A stretch of 64,000 bases of DNA from positions 1 through 64,000 of the forward strand of contig NZ_JBCHVB010000003.1 in NCBI RefSeq assembly GCF_039023475.1. The letters are read 5' to 3'. The notes under the pieces were generated by a model that did no database searches, was not told the origin of the DNA, and worked only from the letters and a program-made list of their open reading frames with translations. Position numbers and translations under genes: made by a program. Positions 1-9,800 of this stretch are shown here, in pieces; position 1 is the first letter of the stretch, and each line of letters starts with the position of its first letter. This stretch comes from Erwinia sp039023475. GTDB taxonomy: Bacteria > Pseudomonadota > Gammaproteobacteria > Enterobacterales > Enterobacteriaceae.

Positions 1-1
1 T

Positions 2-211
2 GCCGGCCAGGAGGTGGAGTACTTCAACACCAGGCTGGAAAACGTGAAGGTGGTGAAGGTGAATCCGGTGATGCACGACGTCAAGGATCCGGCTTTCGAG
101 AAGCATAACCATCTGGAGCAGATCGAGCTGCGTTACGAAAAAATCACCTGGACCTACAAAGACGGCAACATTATTCATTCCGATTCCTGGAACGAACGCG
201 CCACCGCGTAA
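2..211 (+). CDS. hcp: Hcp (TssD), T6SS tube protein, 3' part
   Basis: The last 69 codons of a gene that begins before the window. The C-terminal motifs (FNTRLENVKV, HLEQIELRYEKITWTYKDG, ending SWNERATA) are typical of enterobacterial Hcp, the hexameric ring protein that stacks into the inner tube of the type VI secretion apparatus and is secreted with VgrG. The reading frame is open to the window edge, so a GTG at 14 is internal and not a start. A strong hairpin terminator follows the stop directly. The position upstream of vgrG fits a T6SS cluster. The identity is secure; intactness of the 5' part cannot be seen. Confidence 0.9.
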   Translation, partial: AGQEVEYFNTRLENVKVVKVNPVMHDVKDPAFEKHNHLEQIELRYEKITWTYKDGNIIHSDSWNERATA

Positions 212-218
212 GCCCGAT

Positions 219-248
219 GCGGACAGGGTTTCCTGTCCGCAGTTTTTT
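219..248 (+). terminator. Rho-independent terminator after hcp
   Basis: A perfect 9-bp stem (GCGGACAGG / CCTGTCCGC) with a 4-nt loop is followed by AG and six T residues. It starts 8 bases after the hcp stop. It probably lets hcp be expressed at a higher level than the genes downstream, as is common for this abundant tube protein. Confidence 0.85.
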
Positions 249-353
249 GCTGAGTGCCTGTCTGAAACGGGCTTTCAGCAAAGAAAACCACTAACTGCCA
301 GCCCGACCGTATGCGCTCTGGTCCCCTTTACGGGAAACAGCGATGGGCGGTAG

Positions 354-464
354 CGTGTCCAAAAACTGACCGCAAAACAGAAACCTCAGACGTTACGCCT
401 TAGCTGGAGCGAAGAAGAGGGGATCGGGCTGGAGTTTGATCGAACACAAGGAGTGAACGCATGA
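354..464 (+). pseudogene. Possible 3' remnant of clpV (tssH)
   Basis: Between hcp and vgrG an open stretch has no convincing start. It encodes 36 residues ending in LRLSWSEEEGIGLEFDR plus a short tail, and its TGA overlaps the vgrG start codon (ATGA-type). A coding-looking, charge-balanced beta-strand tail overlapping the next start suggests the 3' end of a lost gene. In related enterobacterial T6SS clusters the gene between hcp and vgrG is usually clpV, the ATPase that recycles the contracted sheath. Assignment to ClpV rests on position and a general resemblance to ClpV C-termini; I could not align it. It could also be chance. Confidence 0.3.
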
Positions 465-2812
465 GTAATAATCTTCCGATTAGATTCAGCCATAACCACC
501 ATTTGCTGGCGGTGAAAGGGTGTGAGTCAGAACCTGACGTGCTGGCGTTTGAAGGCGATGAAGCCCTGAGCACGCCGTTCAGCTACCGTATTGAGTTCAC
601 CAGCGGTGACCATGTCATCAGCAAAGAAATGATGCTGATGAAAGCCGCCTCCCTGACGCTGCAGGCCCCGGTTGACCAGGGTTACGGCATCAAAATACAG
701 CAACTGGTGCGGGTGATTCAGGGCGTGGTGACGGGTTTTGAACGCCTCGGCACATCAAAAGATGAAACCCACTACGCCCTGACGTTGCAGCCACGCCTGG
801 CGCTGCTCGACCGTTCGCACCAGAACGCCATTTATCAGGACATGTCGGTCCCGCAAATCGTGGAAAAAATCCTGCGCGAGCGCCACAACATGCGCGGTCA
901 GGATTTTCTGTTCTCGTTGTCAAAAGAATACCCGCGCCGTGAGCAGGTGATGCAGTACGGCGAGGACGACCTGCACTTTATTACCCGTCTGTTGGGTGAG
1001 GTGGGTATCTGGTTCCGCTTTACCACTGATACGCGCCTGAACATCGACGTGGTGGAGTTTTATGACGGTCAGCAGGGGTATGAAAAAGGCCTGACGCTGC
1101 CATCGGTTCCGCCATCAGGACAGCATTCTGAAGGTGTGGACTCGGTCTGGGGCATGGAAAGCCATCATAACGTGGTGCAGAAGCAGGTCAGTACCCGTGA
1201 TTACAACTACCGCCAGGCCACGGATGACATGAACACGCAGGTTGACGTGACCCGCGGGGATGCGACCACCTACGGTGATGCCTATCACTATGCGGATAAC
1301 TATCTGACACCGGGCAGTCCTTATGACCGCAATCCGGCCCCGGAGTCCGGGGCGTTTTATGCCCGCATTCGTCATGAGCGCTACCTGAATGGCCAGACGC
1401 AGACCCATGCCATCACCAGCTGCCCGACCCTCTCTCCGGGGCAGGTACTCAAAGTCACCGGCGGGTACGAAGTGGCCGACGTGTTTGCTCATGGCGTAGT
1501 CATCACGGCGATGCACAGCCATGCGCGGCGTGATGAAGATTTTGGTGTCAGTTTTGACGGCATTCCGGACAGCCCTGATTTTAGTTTCCGTCCTGAACCT
1601 GGCTCGCGCCCGGTGATGGCCGGCACATTGCCGGCACGCGTAACGAGCACCACCGAGAACGACACCTACGGCCACATCGATAAAGACGGCCGCTATCGCG
1701 TCAGCATGCTGTTTGACCGTGATAACTGGGATACCGGGTTTGAGAGCCTGTGGGTGCGCCAGTCCCGCCCGTATGCGGGAGACACTTACGGCCTGCACCT
1801 GCCGCTGCTGGCGGGCACCGAAGTGGCGATTGGCTTTGAGGACGGTAACCCGGACCGACCGTACATCTCCGGCGTACTTCACGACTCGGCCCACGGCGAC
1901 CATGTCACCATCCGAAACTACAAACGTAACGTCCTGCGCACGCCGGCGAACAACAAAATTCGCCTCGATGACACGCGTAGCCAGGAGCATATCAAGGTCT
2001 CCACAGAGTACGGCGGCAAGAGTCAGCTGAATCTCGGACATTTAGTGGATGCTGAGAAGCAGAAGCGCGGTGAAGGTTTTGAGCTCAGAACCGACAGCTG
2101 GGGAGCCATCCGGGCACAGAAAGGGATGTTCATCAGCGCTGATGGCCAGACGAAAGCACAGGGCCAGATGCTGGAGATGCAGCCAGCAGTCAGCAATCTG
2201 GGTGATGCCCGGGAGCAGATGACATCCATCTCCGATGACGCGCAGAAGGCGACCGCGAACCCGGCCGATCTCCAGGCGCAAATTAAACTGCTGGAACAGC
2301 AGCTGACAGACCTCAAAAAATCAGTACTGCTGCTCAGTGCGCCGGATGGAATGGCGCTGACCAGCGGACAGCATCTGCAGGTATCTGCTGGGCATAACCT
2401 GATAGCCACTGCCGGTAAAAATGCAGACGTCAGCGTGGTGAAAAACATGTTCATCGGGGTGGGTAATGCCCTGAGCGTGTTTGTTCGTAAGCTGGGGATC
2501 AAGCTCATTGCGAACCAGGGGCCGGTTCGGATCCAGGCACAGAATGATTTGATGGATCTGATCGCCCGCGGCGAACTAAGTCTCACCAGCACCGAAGATG
2601 AAATCCATATTACTGCGAAGAAAAAAGTCACGATTAACGGGGGAGGAAGTTATATCACGCTTGATGCCAATGGTATTGAGTCTGCCACTCAGGGGGAGTA
2701 CCGGACCAAAGCCGGGCATTACGGGCGAAAAAATAAGGCCAATGAACCAAAAGACTTCCCGAATGTGGCACCTGAAACGACCGAACCTTCCAGTAACTTC
2801 AGCTTTTCCTGA
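461..2812 (+). CDS. vgrG: VgrG (TssI), T6SS spike protein
   Basis: A 783-residue VgrG forming the trimeric spike at the tip of the Hcp tube, which carries effectors. The N-terminal two thirds matches the phage gp27/gp5-like core: an early LLAVKGCESEPDVLAFEGDE segment, QYGEDDLHFITRLLGEVGIWFRF near residues 165-185, and the OB-fold and beta-helix entry around residues 390-480 (YGHIDKDGRYRVSMLFDRD, VRQSRPYAGDTYGLHLPLLAGTEV). A DUF2345-type repeat region follows (about 570-730), then a short polar tail that may be the effector docking site. The length is normal for the non-evolved type, with no extra catalytic domain. The start ATG has AAGGAG 6 bases upstream. The next gene is a lytic effector 14 bases downstream, so this VgrG is its probable carrier. 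Confidence 0.95.
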   Translation: MSNNLPIRFSHNHHLLAVKGCESEPDVLAFEGDEALSTPFSYRIEFTSGDHVISKEMMLMKAASLTLQAPVDQGYGIKIQQLVRVIQGVVTGFERLGTSKDETHYALTLQPRLALLDRSHQNAIYQDMSVPQIVEKILRERHNMRGQDFLFSLSKEYPRREQVMQYGEDDLHFITRLLGEVGIWFRFTTDTRLNIDVVEFYDGQQGYEKGLTLPSVPPSGQHSEGVDSVWGMESHHNVVQKQVSTRDYNYRQATDDMNTQVDVTRGDATTYGDAYHYADNYLTPGSPYDRNPAPESGAFYARIRHERYLNGQTQTHAITSCPTLSPGQVLKVTGGYEVADVFAHGVVITAMHSHARRDEDFGVSFDGIPDSPDFSFRPEPGSRPVMAGTLPARVTSTTENDTYGHIDKDGRYRVSMLFDRDNWDTGFESLWVRQSRPYAGDTYGLHLPLLAGTEVAIGFEDGNPDRPYISGVLHDSAHGDHVTIRNYKRNVLRTPANNKIRLDDTRSQEHIKVSTEYGGKSQLNLGHLVDAEKQKRGEGFELRTDSWGAIRAQKGMFISADGQTKAQGQMLEMQPAVSNLGDAREQMTSISDDAQKATANPADLQAQIKLLEQQLTDLKKSVLLLSAPDGMALTSGQHLQVSAGHNLIATAGKNADVSVVKNMFIGVGNALSVFVRKLGIKLIANQGPVRIQAQNDLMDLIARGELSLTSTEDEIHITAKKKVTINGGGSYITLDANGIESATQGEYRTKAGHYGRKNKANEPKDFPNVAPETTEPSSNFSFS

Positions 2813-2826
2813 CAAGGAGTCGACAC

Positions 2827-5007
2827 ATGATTATCAGTCCTCCGTTTCTGAGAGATAAAGATGCCACTCAGTCTGACGCAGACTGGATTGAAGCGATGAT
2901 GCCTGTCAATGCTCGCCGGGGATATCCTCTCAATGCATCAGAGTCCTGGCATGGGGGCATTCATATATCGCATACGGATGCAGGCACAACACCGGAGAAA
3001 GTGAGGGCAATTGCTGACGGGACCGTGGTGTCGTTCCGCAAGCCGTCTCCGCCAGAAAAAAGAGACCAGTTCCCATTAAAGTATGCCCCTATAAGGGGGA
3101 CGGACGATGGTTATGTTTTATTGAAACATGAGACAGAAATAGGTTCCGGAGAGAGCTGTAAGGTCGTTTTTTACTCTTTGTATATGCATCTGAAGTTTCT
3201 GGAAGTAGAGATAAAAGCTGACGCCAAAATTTACCGGAAAGACCCGATAGGCTCTTGCGGAATGACTGACGGGCAGAATGAGTTTCACTTCCAGATTTTC
3301 TGCGATGATGACAACATCAGCAAACTGACGGGACGAAAAACGAAGGAACTGGATACTTCGAAAGATGGTCGCACTGATGCGGTTTACGGTGATATCCATT
3401 TTTATCTGCCAGCAGGGACAACGTTTTACGACAAAGCTCCAGCGAACAACAGCACTTCCACAACCGGTATTTCTGAACGCTATACAAGTAATGTGCCTCT
3501 GTATGTCAGCATGACCCTGGCGCAAGGCAACTGTACGATGATGACCCGGCAAAAAAATACGCAAGTTGACGGGAAGTATGATCTGCTGGGCGAGCCGCTG
3601 GTTAATGCCGATGGTGAAGATTATGAATACAATCTTTATAAAATCGCTATGCGGAATTATAAGGAGAGCCCCAGCGCCGGATTTGAGTTGCTTCGTTTTG
3701 GCCGGGTTATCAATACGGAAAATGAAACGCTGGTGCCGGCAGATGCGCCATTATGGATGACAGTGAGTTATCCGGGCGGAACGGGGGTGGTAAATCTTGC
3801 CGCTCCCGGCATTAAAAAGTTTAGCGATGCAGATTTTCCCCACTGGGCGGGATGGTTGCTGGTAGATGATGACAAGGATACCCACAGCCAGTGTAATTCG
3901 GCGATCATCAGCAAGTTACGGGAAGAGGGCAGGTACGAAGCTCAAAGCAACAGGCTTATCTGCTGTTTACCGTTCGAGTGGCAAAAAAGCACAATAGATG
4001 CCAGATATAAATGGTTGATGACCGGTCTGCCCTGGGAGCAGTGTACGCCGGAAAAAACGGCCATATGGCAGGTTCCCGGGGCGCAGGAATCAAATGAACG
4101 TACGCTAATGAGTGAGGAAGACTATGGCAAATTTAAGCAACACGCAGAAGCGCTGTGTTTTGATTCAGGAGCTCTCGGTATCGGAAGATTGTGGCATTTC
4201 AACCCTGTAGATTTTATTGCTCACATGAGACTTTGCAGTTGGCTCAGTCTGAACGATATTATTAAATTGGTGAGAAAGTATCAAAAATCACCTGTGGCTG
4301 TTTATGATCGTCGACATCCATTAACCATTGATGAACTAACAAAGCGATTAACCGAAGAGGGCACGAACAGTGCAGGGGATGTTAAACGTCCAGCGGCGAT
4401 AAATGAGGCTCTCCCCAAAATACTAAATAAATATGGAATTAATACACCAATCAGAATTTCACACTTCTTCGGTCAGATGGCTGCTGAAACTGGGCGGTTC
4501 GATAGTTTAGTCGAACTAGGCTCTGCGAACTACTTTTCTGTACACTACGACCCGGGCACTGATCAGGGTCATAAGTTAGGGAATACATTGACTGGTGATG
4601 GTGCTAGATTTAAAGGCCGAGGATCTATTCACCTAACTGGAAGGGCTAATTATGGCCATTACAGTGAATATCGGCAAGGTTCAGGTTCTAATTATTTCAC
4701 TACTGAACCCCATAATGATCTGATTGTAGAGGATGCATTTTTTGCATTTGATGCCGGAGGTTATTACTGGTCCAGTAAGCAAAAATATATAAGTCGCAAT
4801 GGGCGACTTGTAGCCTCAGGAAAATTAGGTATAAACTTTTGGGCTGATCAAGGTGCGACTCATAACGATGCAGAAGAGGTTACAAGGAGAATAAATCCAG
4901 GGAGAATGGCGTTTGAGGACGTCAGGTGGCCTGCGTTTAAGCACGCGTGGTATGTGCTTAACGATTCTACAGAACAAGAAGCCGATTATTTTGCCATTAA
5001 GGAATAA
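2827..5007 (+). CDS. T6SS peptidoglycan-targeting effector (M23-like plus GH19-like)
   Basis: A 726-residue protein directly behind vgrG, with no signal peptide, as expected for a VgrG-delivered cargo. Residues ~1-200 resemble an M23/LytM endopeptidase: H42-G-G-I-H46, an ADGTV strand, Y119-M-H121-L and an E152-F-H154 element. The usual HxxxD and HxH motifs are altered: D is H46 and the first H is E152. A middle region (~200-500) of unknown fold follows. Residues ~520-726 are a GH19 chitinase/endolysin-like domain with GQMAAETGRF (E554 as likely acid, E563 nine residues later as second acid), FKGRGSIHLTGRANYG and a FAFDAGGYYW helix. It would cleave cell-wall peptides and/or glycan in a rival's periplasm. 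The second half is visibly AT-rich, suggesting acquisition. A secreted probable immunity gene follows after 2 bases. The family call is confident; activity of the M23-like part is doubtful. Confidence 0.82.
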   Translation: MIISPPFLRDKDATQSDADWIEAMMPVNARRGYPLNASESWHGGIHISHTDAGTTPEKVRAIADGTVVSFRKPSPPEKRDQFPLKYAPIRGTDDGYVLLKHETEIGSGESCKVVFYSLYMHLKFLEVEIKADAKIYRKDPIGSCGMTDGQNEFHFQIFCDDDNISKLTGRKTKELDTSKDGRTDAVYGDIHFYLPAGTTFYDKAPANNSTSTTGISERYTSNVPLYVSMTLAQGNCTMMTRQKNTQVDGKYDLLGEPLVNADGEDYEYNLYKIAMRNYKESPSAGFELLRFGRVINTENETLVPADAPLWMTVSYPGGTGVVNLAAPGIKKFSDADFPHWAGWLLVDDDKDTHSQCNSAIISKLREEGRYEAQSNRLICCLPFEWQKSTIDARYKWLMTGLPWEQCTPEKTAIWQVPGAQESNERTLMSEEDYGKFKQHAEALCFDSGALGIGRLWHFNPVDFIAHMRLCSWLSLNDIIKLVRKYQKSPVAVYDRRHPLTIDELTKRLTEEGTNSAGDVKRPAAINEALPKILNKYGINTPIRISHFFGQMAAETGRFDSLVELGSANYFSVHYDPGTDQGHKLGNTLTGDGARFKGRGSIHLTGRANYGHYSEYRQGSGSNYFTTEPHNDLIVEDAFFAFDAGGYYWSSKQKYISRNGRLVASGKLGINFWADQGATHNDAEEVTRRINPGRMAFEDVRWPAFKHAWYVLNDSTEQEADYFAIKE

Positions 5008-5009
5008 AT

Positions 5010-5477
5010 ATGAAATATTTAAAATTGCTAATCGTGTTATTTGTGTCGATGACCTTTTCTGCATTTGCTATGAGTTCAAATCCAAAATTGACTCCTCAAC
5101 AGACAGTTATTAATTTTATAAGTGACTATGAGCAGTGGAATGAAGAAGCTACGCAAAATCTAAGTGAAGACACTGGTTTTCAGGCAAAAGATGAGTACAT
5201 TAAATTACTTAATAAGTATTGCACTCAATCTACAAGCAGGATTGGTTATGATGTCTATGGTCAATACTCGTTGCATATTGCTGGTGGAGAAAAAATACTC
5301 AGCACTACAAGAAATGGTCAAGAGGTTATAATTAAAACAGGGGTGTCGTCCAGATTTGGGGATACAGACGCTGATATGGATTATTTTGAATATCACCTGG
5401 TTTTGGATAAAAATAAATATTTAATTGAAGAAATATATCAGCTGTCAAAGTCTGGTAAAAAAACCAAAACATTATAA
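5010..5477 (+). CDS. Probable periplasmic immunity protein for the upstream effector
   Basis: A 155-residue protein starting 2 bases after the effector stop. It has a clear signal peptide (MKYLKLLIVLFVSMTFSAFA, cut near residue 20), so it acts in the periplasm, where a self-delivered cell-wall enzyme would need neutralising. The mature part (PQQTVINFISDYEQWN, then alternating strands such as YGQYSLHIAGGEKIL and FEYHLVLDKNKYLIEEIYQL) looks like an NTF2-like alpha+beta fold, which is found in T6SS immunity proteins. The DNA is strongly AT-rich, like the end of the effector gene, so the two probably moved together. Immunity function is inferred from position and signal peptide; no motif proves it. 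Confidence 0.68.
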   Translation: MKYLKLLIVLFVSMTFSAFAMSSNPKLTPQQTVINFISDYEQWNEEATQNLSEDTGFQAKDEYIKLLNKYCTQSTSRIGYDVYGQYSLHIAGGEKILSTTRNGQEVIIKTGVSSRFGDTDADMDYFEYHLVLDKNKYLIEEIYQLSKSGKKTKTL

Positions 5478-5592
5478 CTTCATAAGTTTGATTCTTAGAT
5501 GTTCTCTTGCAATGAATTTGCTGGGGCATCTGATTTGAAGTTTGTTAAATATAGCGTTCGAAGTTTTATCGTAGTTATTTTACTGAGAAAAT

Positions 5593-6801
5593 ATGTTTTA
5601 TTCCCTAAAGCATCTCCCTGAATGTTATCCACGACCGGTCACACCAAAAAAAACACGTTGGATTGCTGCCTTGGTGGCGATGTTGGTCATCAGCGTGATC
5701 TTCATGCGTATATTCGGGCGATACATCGATAACAATCACTTCTGGTTGGTCGCTATTGGTACGCCCGCTGTTGTTTGGATTGTAACTTTCGGTTTTCGCA
5801 TGTGGGTCTGGTCATTACAGGACAGTAAAGCGAATGGTTTTGACCGGCGTCGGGAGCAATGGATCCTGAGTGAGACCCGTAGGGCTCGTCGTGCACTTCA
5901 GGTTTTGAATACGACATTTATTACAGCCCATCAGGAAGACGAACAGCGTTCTGTTGCTGATGATATGCTCAATAATCACAGCATTATCATTTCGCAGTCG
6001 GACTGGAAAGGCGAAGAAAGCAAGCGACTGAGCCGTATTATGGCAGAACCAGAAGATACTCCTGGATTGGTTATCTCACGTCTATTTTCAGAGCTGATTG
6101 CCGATCTTCCAGTTCGCCAGTTTCCTGAGAACGCTTCGTTTGTTGTCATCCTCGATGTCTCGTCATCTCTGCCATTCCCTGCTGTCAGAAATATCTGGCA
6201 GGAAGCCTGGCAGGAGAGTGGCATAACCTGCCCTCTTGAGTACACAGACAGCAATGGGCCGGGGGTAGTCGGCCACTGGCTGGATCACCGCATTAAAGAT
6301 GAAGCGATGTTATTGATTGTTGGCCTCCAGATTGATCCGGTTGTTTCAAACAATACTGCTGAAACAGCCGTTGCTCTGCTTCTTGGCAACCGCCTGACCC
6401 AGGAGGCGCTTGAACCCCTCGCGTTGCTGCACCGGCCAGATGCTGCTCCATCAGGTGAACTGAGCGAGGGGATGAACATGGCTGCCTATAACGTCCCGCT
6501 CAAAGATAATATCGTGAAAAATTTATGGCTTGCCGGGCTGACTGGTGAGCAGCGCGCAGAAGTGATCGCGTGCCAGAATGCACACCCTGCGCAGTCTGTA
6601 GAGGACGAAGCCGTCATTTCGCTCGATACATCCATGGGACATGCCGGAGCCGCAGCCCCCTGGCTGGCCATCGCTGCCGCCACTGAAATCGCCAGACAAA
6701 CTCAGTCACCACAGATGATTATCTGCGGTGATACCACACAGAATGTGCTGTGGAGCACGCTCGTTACCCCGATTGCTTCCCGACAGGAGATGGATCCGTG
6801 A
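5593..6801 (+). CDS. T6SS-associated inner-membrane protein of unknown function
   Basis: A 402-residue protein with two predicted membrane helices near the N-terminus (about 23-42, WIAALVAMLVISVIF; about 50-69, FWLVAIGTPAVVWIVTFGF) and a large soluble remainder after a basic stretch (RRREQWILSETRRARRAL). I do not recognise a catalytic motif. Its stop overlaps the tssM start (GTGA), so the two are translationally coupled. Genes of this kind precede tssM (icmF/vasK) in some enterobacterial T6SS clusters, so a role linked to the TssJLM membrane complex is plausible but unproven. About 115 bases of AT-rich DNA separate it from the immunity gene, and base composition returns to normal within it. 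Confidence 0.6.
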   Translation: MFYSLKHLPECYPRPVTPKKTRWIAALVAMLVISVIFMRIFGRYIDNNHFWLVAIGTPAVVWIVTFGFRMWVWSLQDSKANGFDRRREQWILSETRRARRALQVLNTTFITAHQEDEQRSVADDMLNNHSIIISQSDWKGEESKRLSRIMAEPEDTPGLVISRLFSELIADLPVRQFPENASFVVILDVSSSLPFPAVRNIWQEAWQESGITCPLEYTDSNGPGVVGHWLDHRIKDEAMLLIVGLQIDPVVSNNTAETAVALLLGNRLTQEALEPLALLHRPDAAPSGELSEGMNMAAYNVPLKDNIVKNLWLAGLTGEQRAEVIACQNAHPAQSVEDEAVISLDTSMGHAGAAAPWLAIAAATEIARQTQSPQMIICGDTTQNVLWSTLVTPIASRQEMDP

Positions 6802-9800
6802 AGCTACCTTTAGCACCGAAGACTACGGAAGGCCGCTATCTTGCTGTCGCATTGATTTTCTTTTTGCTGTTAGCAGGTATGACGTTCATGATCTGGAAGC
6901 ACCCGGATATAGCCGGGATTGAAGACGGTAGTCAGCAGCAAATTTACTGGCTTATCGCTGGCGGATGTATTTCAGGCTGTGCCCTTATCGTATCAGTGGT
7001 GCTCCTGGCGGCGGTACGCAGTGCCGGTAAGCAGGAGTTTAATGCGCTTGTCGACAGTACCAACGGTGATGATGAGAAAAAGAAACGGGAAAATGATAAA
7101 GCGCCTGTTCACCCTGCGGCGGCCATGTGTGACAGGATTCGGGGGCATCCCCGCTCCCGTATTGGACTTTACTGGCGTCGTAAAACCCGTCTGCTGTTAA
7201 TCACAGGCGATGAGGCGGCAATCGAACAGCTGGTACCGGGCCTGCAGGAAAACCAGTGGTTTGAAGGTAACCGTACCGTTCTGATTTACGGCGGCAGTCT
7301 GACTGCTGAGCCCGATAAGGAAAAATACACCGCGCTGCGTAAACTGCGCCGCGGGCGTCCGCTGGACGGGATTGTCCGTGTCATGCCGCAGTCGCTTAAC
7401 CTCACCCCGCAAATCAGTGACAACGATTTACGCGGTCTGGAAAAAATCAGTGAACTGTTGCGCTATTCTGCTCCGGTCTGGCTGTGGCAATTGTGCAGCA
7501 GCGACTGGTCGCAAACGACACGCCCTGAACAGACGGTAGGGGCTACTTTCCCGCTGCGTGCTAAGCCTGACGATATTACCCGTCAGCTTGAACTGATGCT
7601 GCCGGCCCTGCGGGCGCAGGGGGTGAGTCAGGTCACTGAGAACAACGGCCACGACTTCCTGCTGCGCCTGGGCCAGTACCTCAAAGACGGCGGTATCGCC
7701 CGCTGGGCTCAGCAACTGGTGCCATGGCTGGCTGCCTCCCAGCAGCGTGTGCCGCTGCGTGGCCTGATGTTCAGCCTGCCCGAGAATAAACCTGCTGATA
7801 CATCAGGGGGAACAGCCAACGCTGAGAAATATGTTCCGGAATCTCAGCGTCATGCCCTGACCCTGCCGGTGACATGGCAGGGCATTGTGGACGACTGTAC
7901 CCGCGTACGTGGCCGCCGTGTCGGTATGGCGTGGGAACAGGCGCTGGCCTGGACACTGATGACCATCATCAGTGTCTGGGGGGCGGGAACGCTGCTCTCC
8001 TTCGCGCTGAACCGCCATCAGATTATCGCGGTGGCGGATAAAGCTCTTGCCCTGGTGGCGTATCCGGCGGTATCAGACGAACAGCTCACTGCATTACACA
8101 GCCTGCGTAATGATGCCGGTCGCCTGCAGCACCGTATTGAGAATGGTGCACCCTGGTATCAGCGCTTCGGCCTGGACCATAATCAACAGCTGCTCGACGC
8201 GATGCTGCCCTGGTACGGCGTGGCGAACAACCGCCTGATACGCGATCCGGCGAATGCTGCGCTGACTCAAAAACTCAATGCGCTGGCTAATTCCGAACCG
8301 AACAGCGATCGGCGCGCTCAGCTTGCGAAGCCCGGCTATGACCAGCTGAAGGCCTGGCTGATGATGGCCCGCCCGGATAAAGCCGACGGCGCGTTCTACG
8401 CGCGCACCATGAAAACCGTACAGCCGACACGGATGGGGATCTCCACTGGCCTGTGGCAGAGCCTGTCGCCGGATTTGTGGGCGTTCTATATCTCCGAACT
8501 TCCCAGGCAACCGCAGTGGAAAATCACCCCAGATGTGCAGCTGGTCAGCCAGAGCCGCCAGGTATTGTTGCAGCAGATTGGTCGACGCAACGCTGAAAGC
8601 ACGCTGTATCAGAACATGCTCAAATCCGTGCGCCGTAACTTCGCCGATGTGTCTCTGGAAGAGATGACCAGCGGCACCGATGCGCGGCGTCTGTTCACCA
8701 CCGAAGAAGTGGTGCCGGGGATGTTCACCCGTGAGGCGTGGGAGGGCGGCATCCGGCAGACGATTGAGAAAGCGGCAAACTCCCGCCGGGAAGAGATTGA
8801 CTGGGTGCTGAGCGATTCCCACAAGGCAGTAACGGCCGACCTGTCGCCGGAAGCCCTGAAAGCGCGTCTGACGCAACGTTACTTCGCCGACTTTGCCGGC
8901 AGCTGGCTGAGCTTCCTCAACAGTCTGCGACTTAACCCGGCAAACAACATTGCTGACGTCACCGACCAGCTGACGCTGATGAGTGATGTCCGCCAGTCGC
9001 CGCTGATTGCCCTGATGAACACCATTGCCTGGCAGGGGCAGACCGGCCAGCAAAGCGAAGGCCTTTCTGAGTCCATCATCAAATCGGCTAAAGACCTCGT
9101 AGGCGGAAAAGACAAACCTGCGATTGACCAGTCTGCGTCAGGGCCGCAGGGGCCGCTCGATGAAACCTTTGGCCCGCTGCTGACGCTGATGGGTAAAAAC
9201 AAAGGCAGCAACGTCATGTCGGCTGACACTTCACTGAGCCTGCAAACGTATCTGACCCGCATCACCCGCGTGCGTCTGCGCCTGCAACAGGTGGCCAGCG
9301 CCTCTGATCCGCAGGAGATGATGCAGACCCTGGCGCAGACCGTATTCCAGGGCAAAAGCGTGGACCTGACCGACACCCGGCAATACGGCAGCCTTATTTC
9401 GGCAAGCCTTGGCGAAGAGTGGAGCGGTTTTGGCAGCACGATGTTTGTACAGCCTCTGACCCAGGCCTGGGAGACCGTGCTCCAGCCCTCGGCAGCCAGT
9501 CTGAATGATAAATGGAGCCGCTCCGTGGTGGCGAACTGGCACACCGCCTTTGACGGACGTTTCCCGTTTGCGGCGAGTAAAAGTGATGCCTCCCTGCCGA
9601 TGCTGGCTGAGTTTTTGCGTAAGGACAGCGGACGCATTGAACGCTTCCTGATGACAGAGCTCAGCGGGGTGCTGCACAAAGAGGGCAGCCAGTGGGTGCC
9701 GGATAAGGTCAACAGCCAGGGGCTGAGCTTTAACCCGACCTTCATGCGGGCCATTAACCAGCTGAGCCAGCTGTCAGACATTCTGTTCACCGATGGCAGC

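Noticed and set aside
1115..2041. Long minus-strand frame (308 codons) inside vgrG
   Set aside because: Antisense to a clear VgrG gene, with a low-complexity, Arg/Val-rich product and no family resemblance; a side effect of GC-rich codon use.
8094..9053. Long minus-strand frame (319 codons) inside tssM
   Set aside because: Antisense to a full-length TssM; the product has no recognisable motif and no ribosome-binding context.
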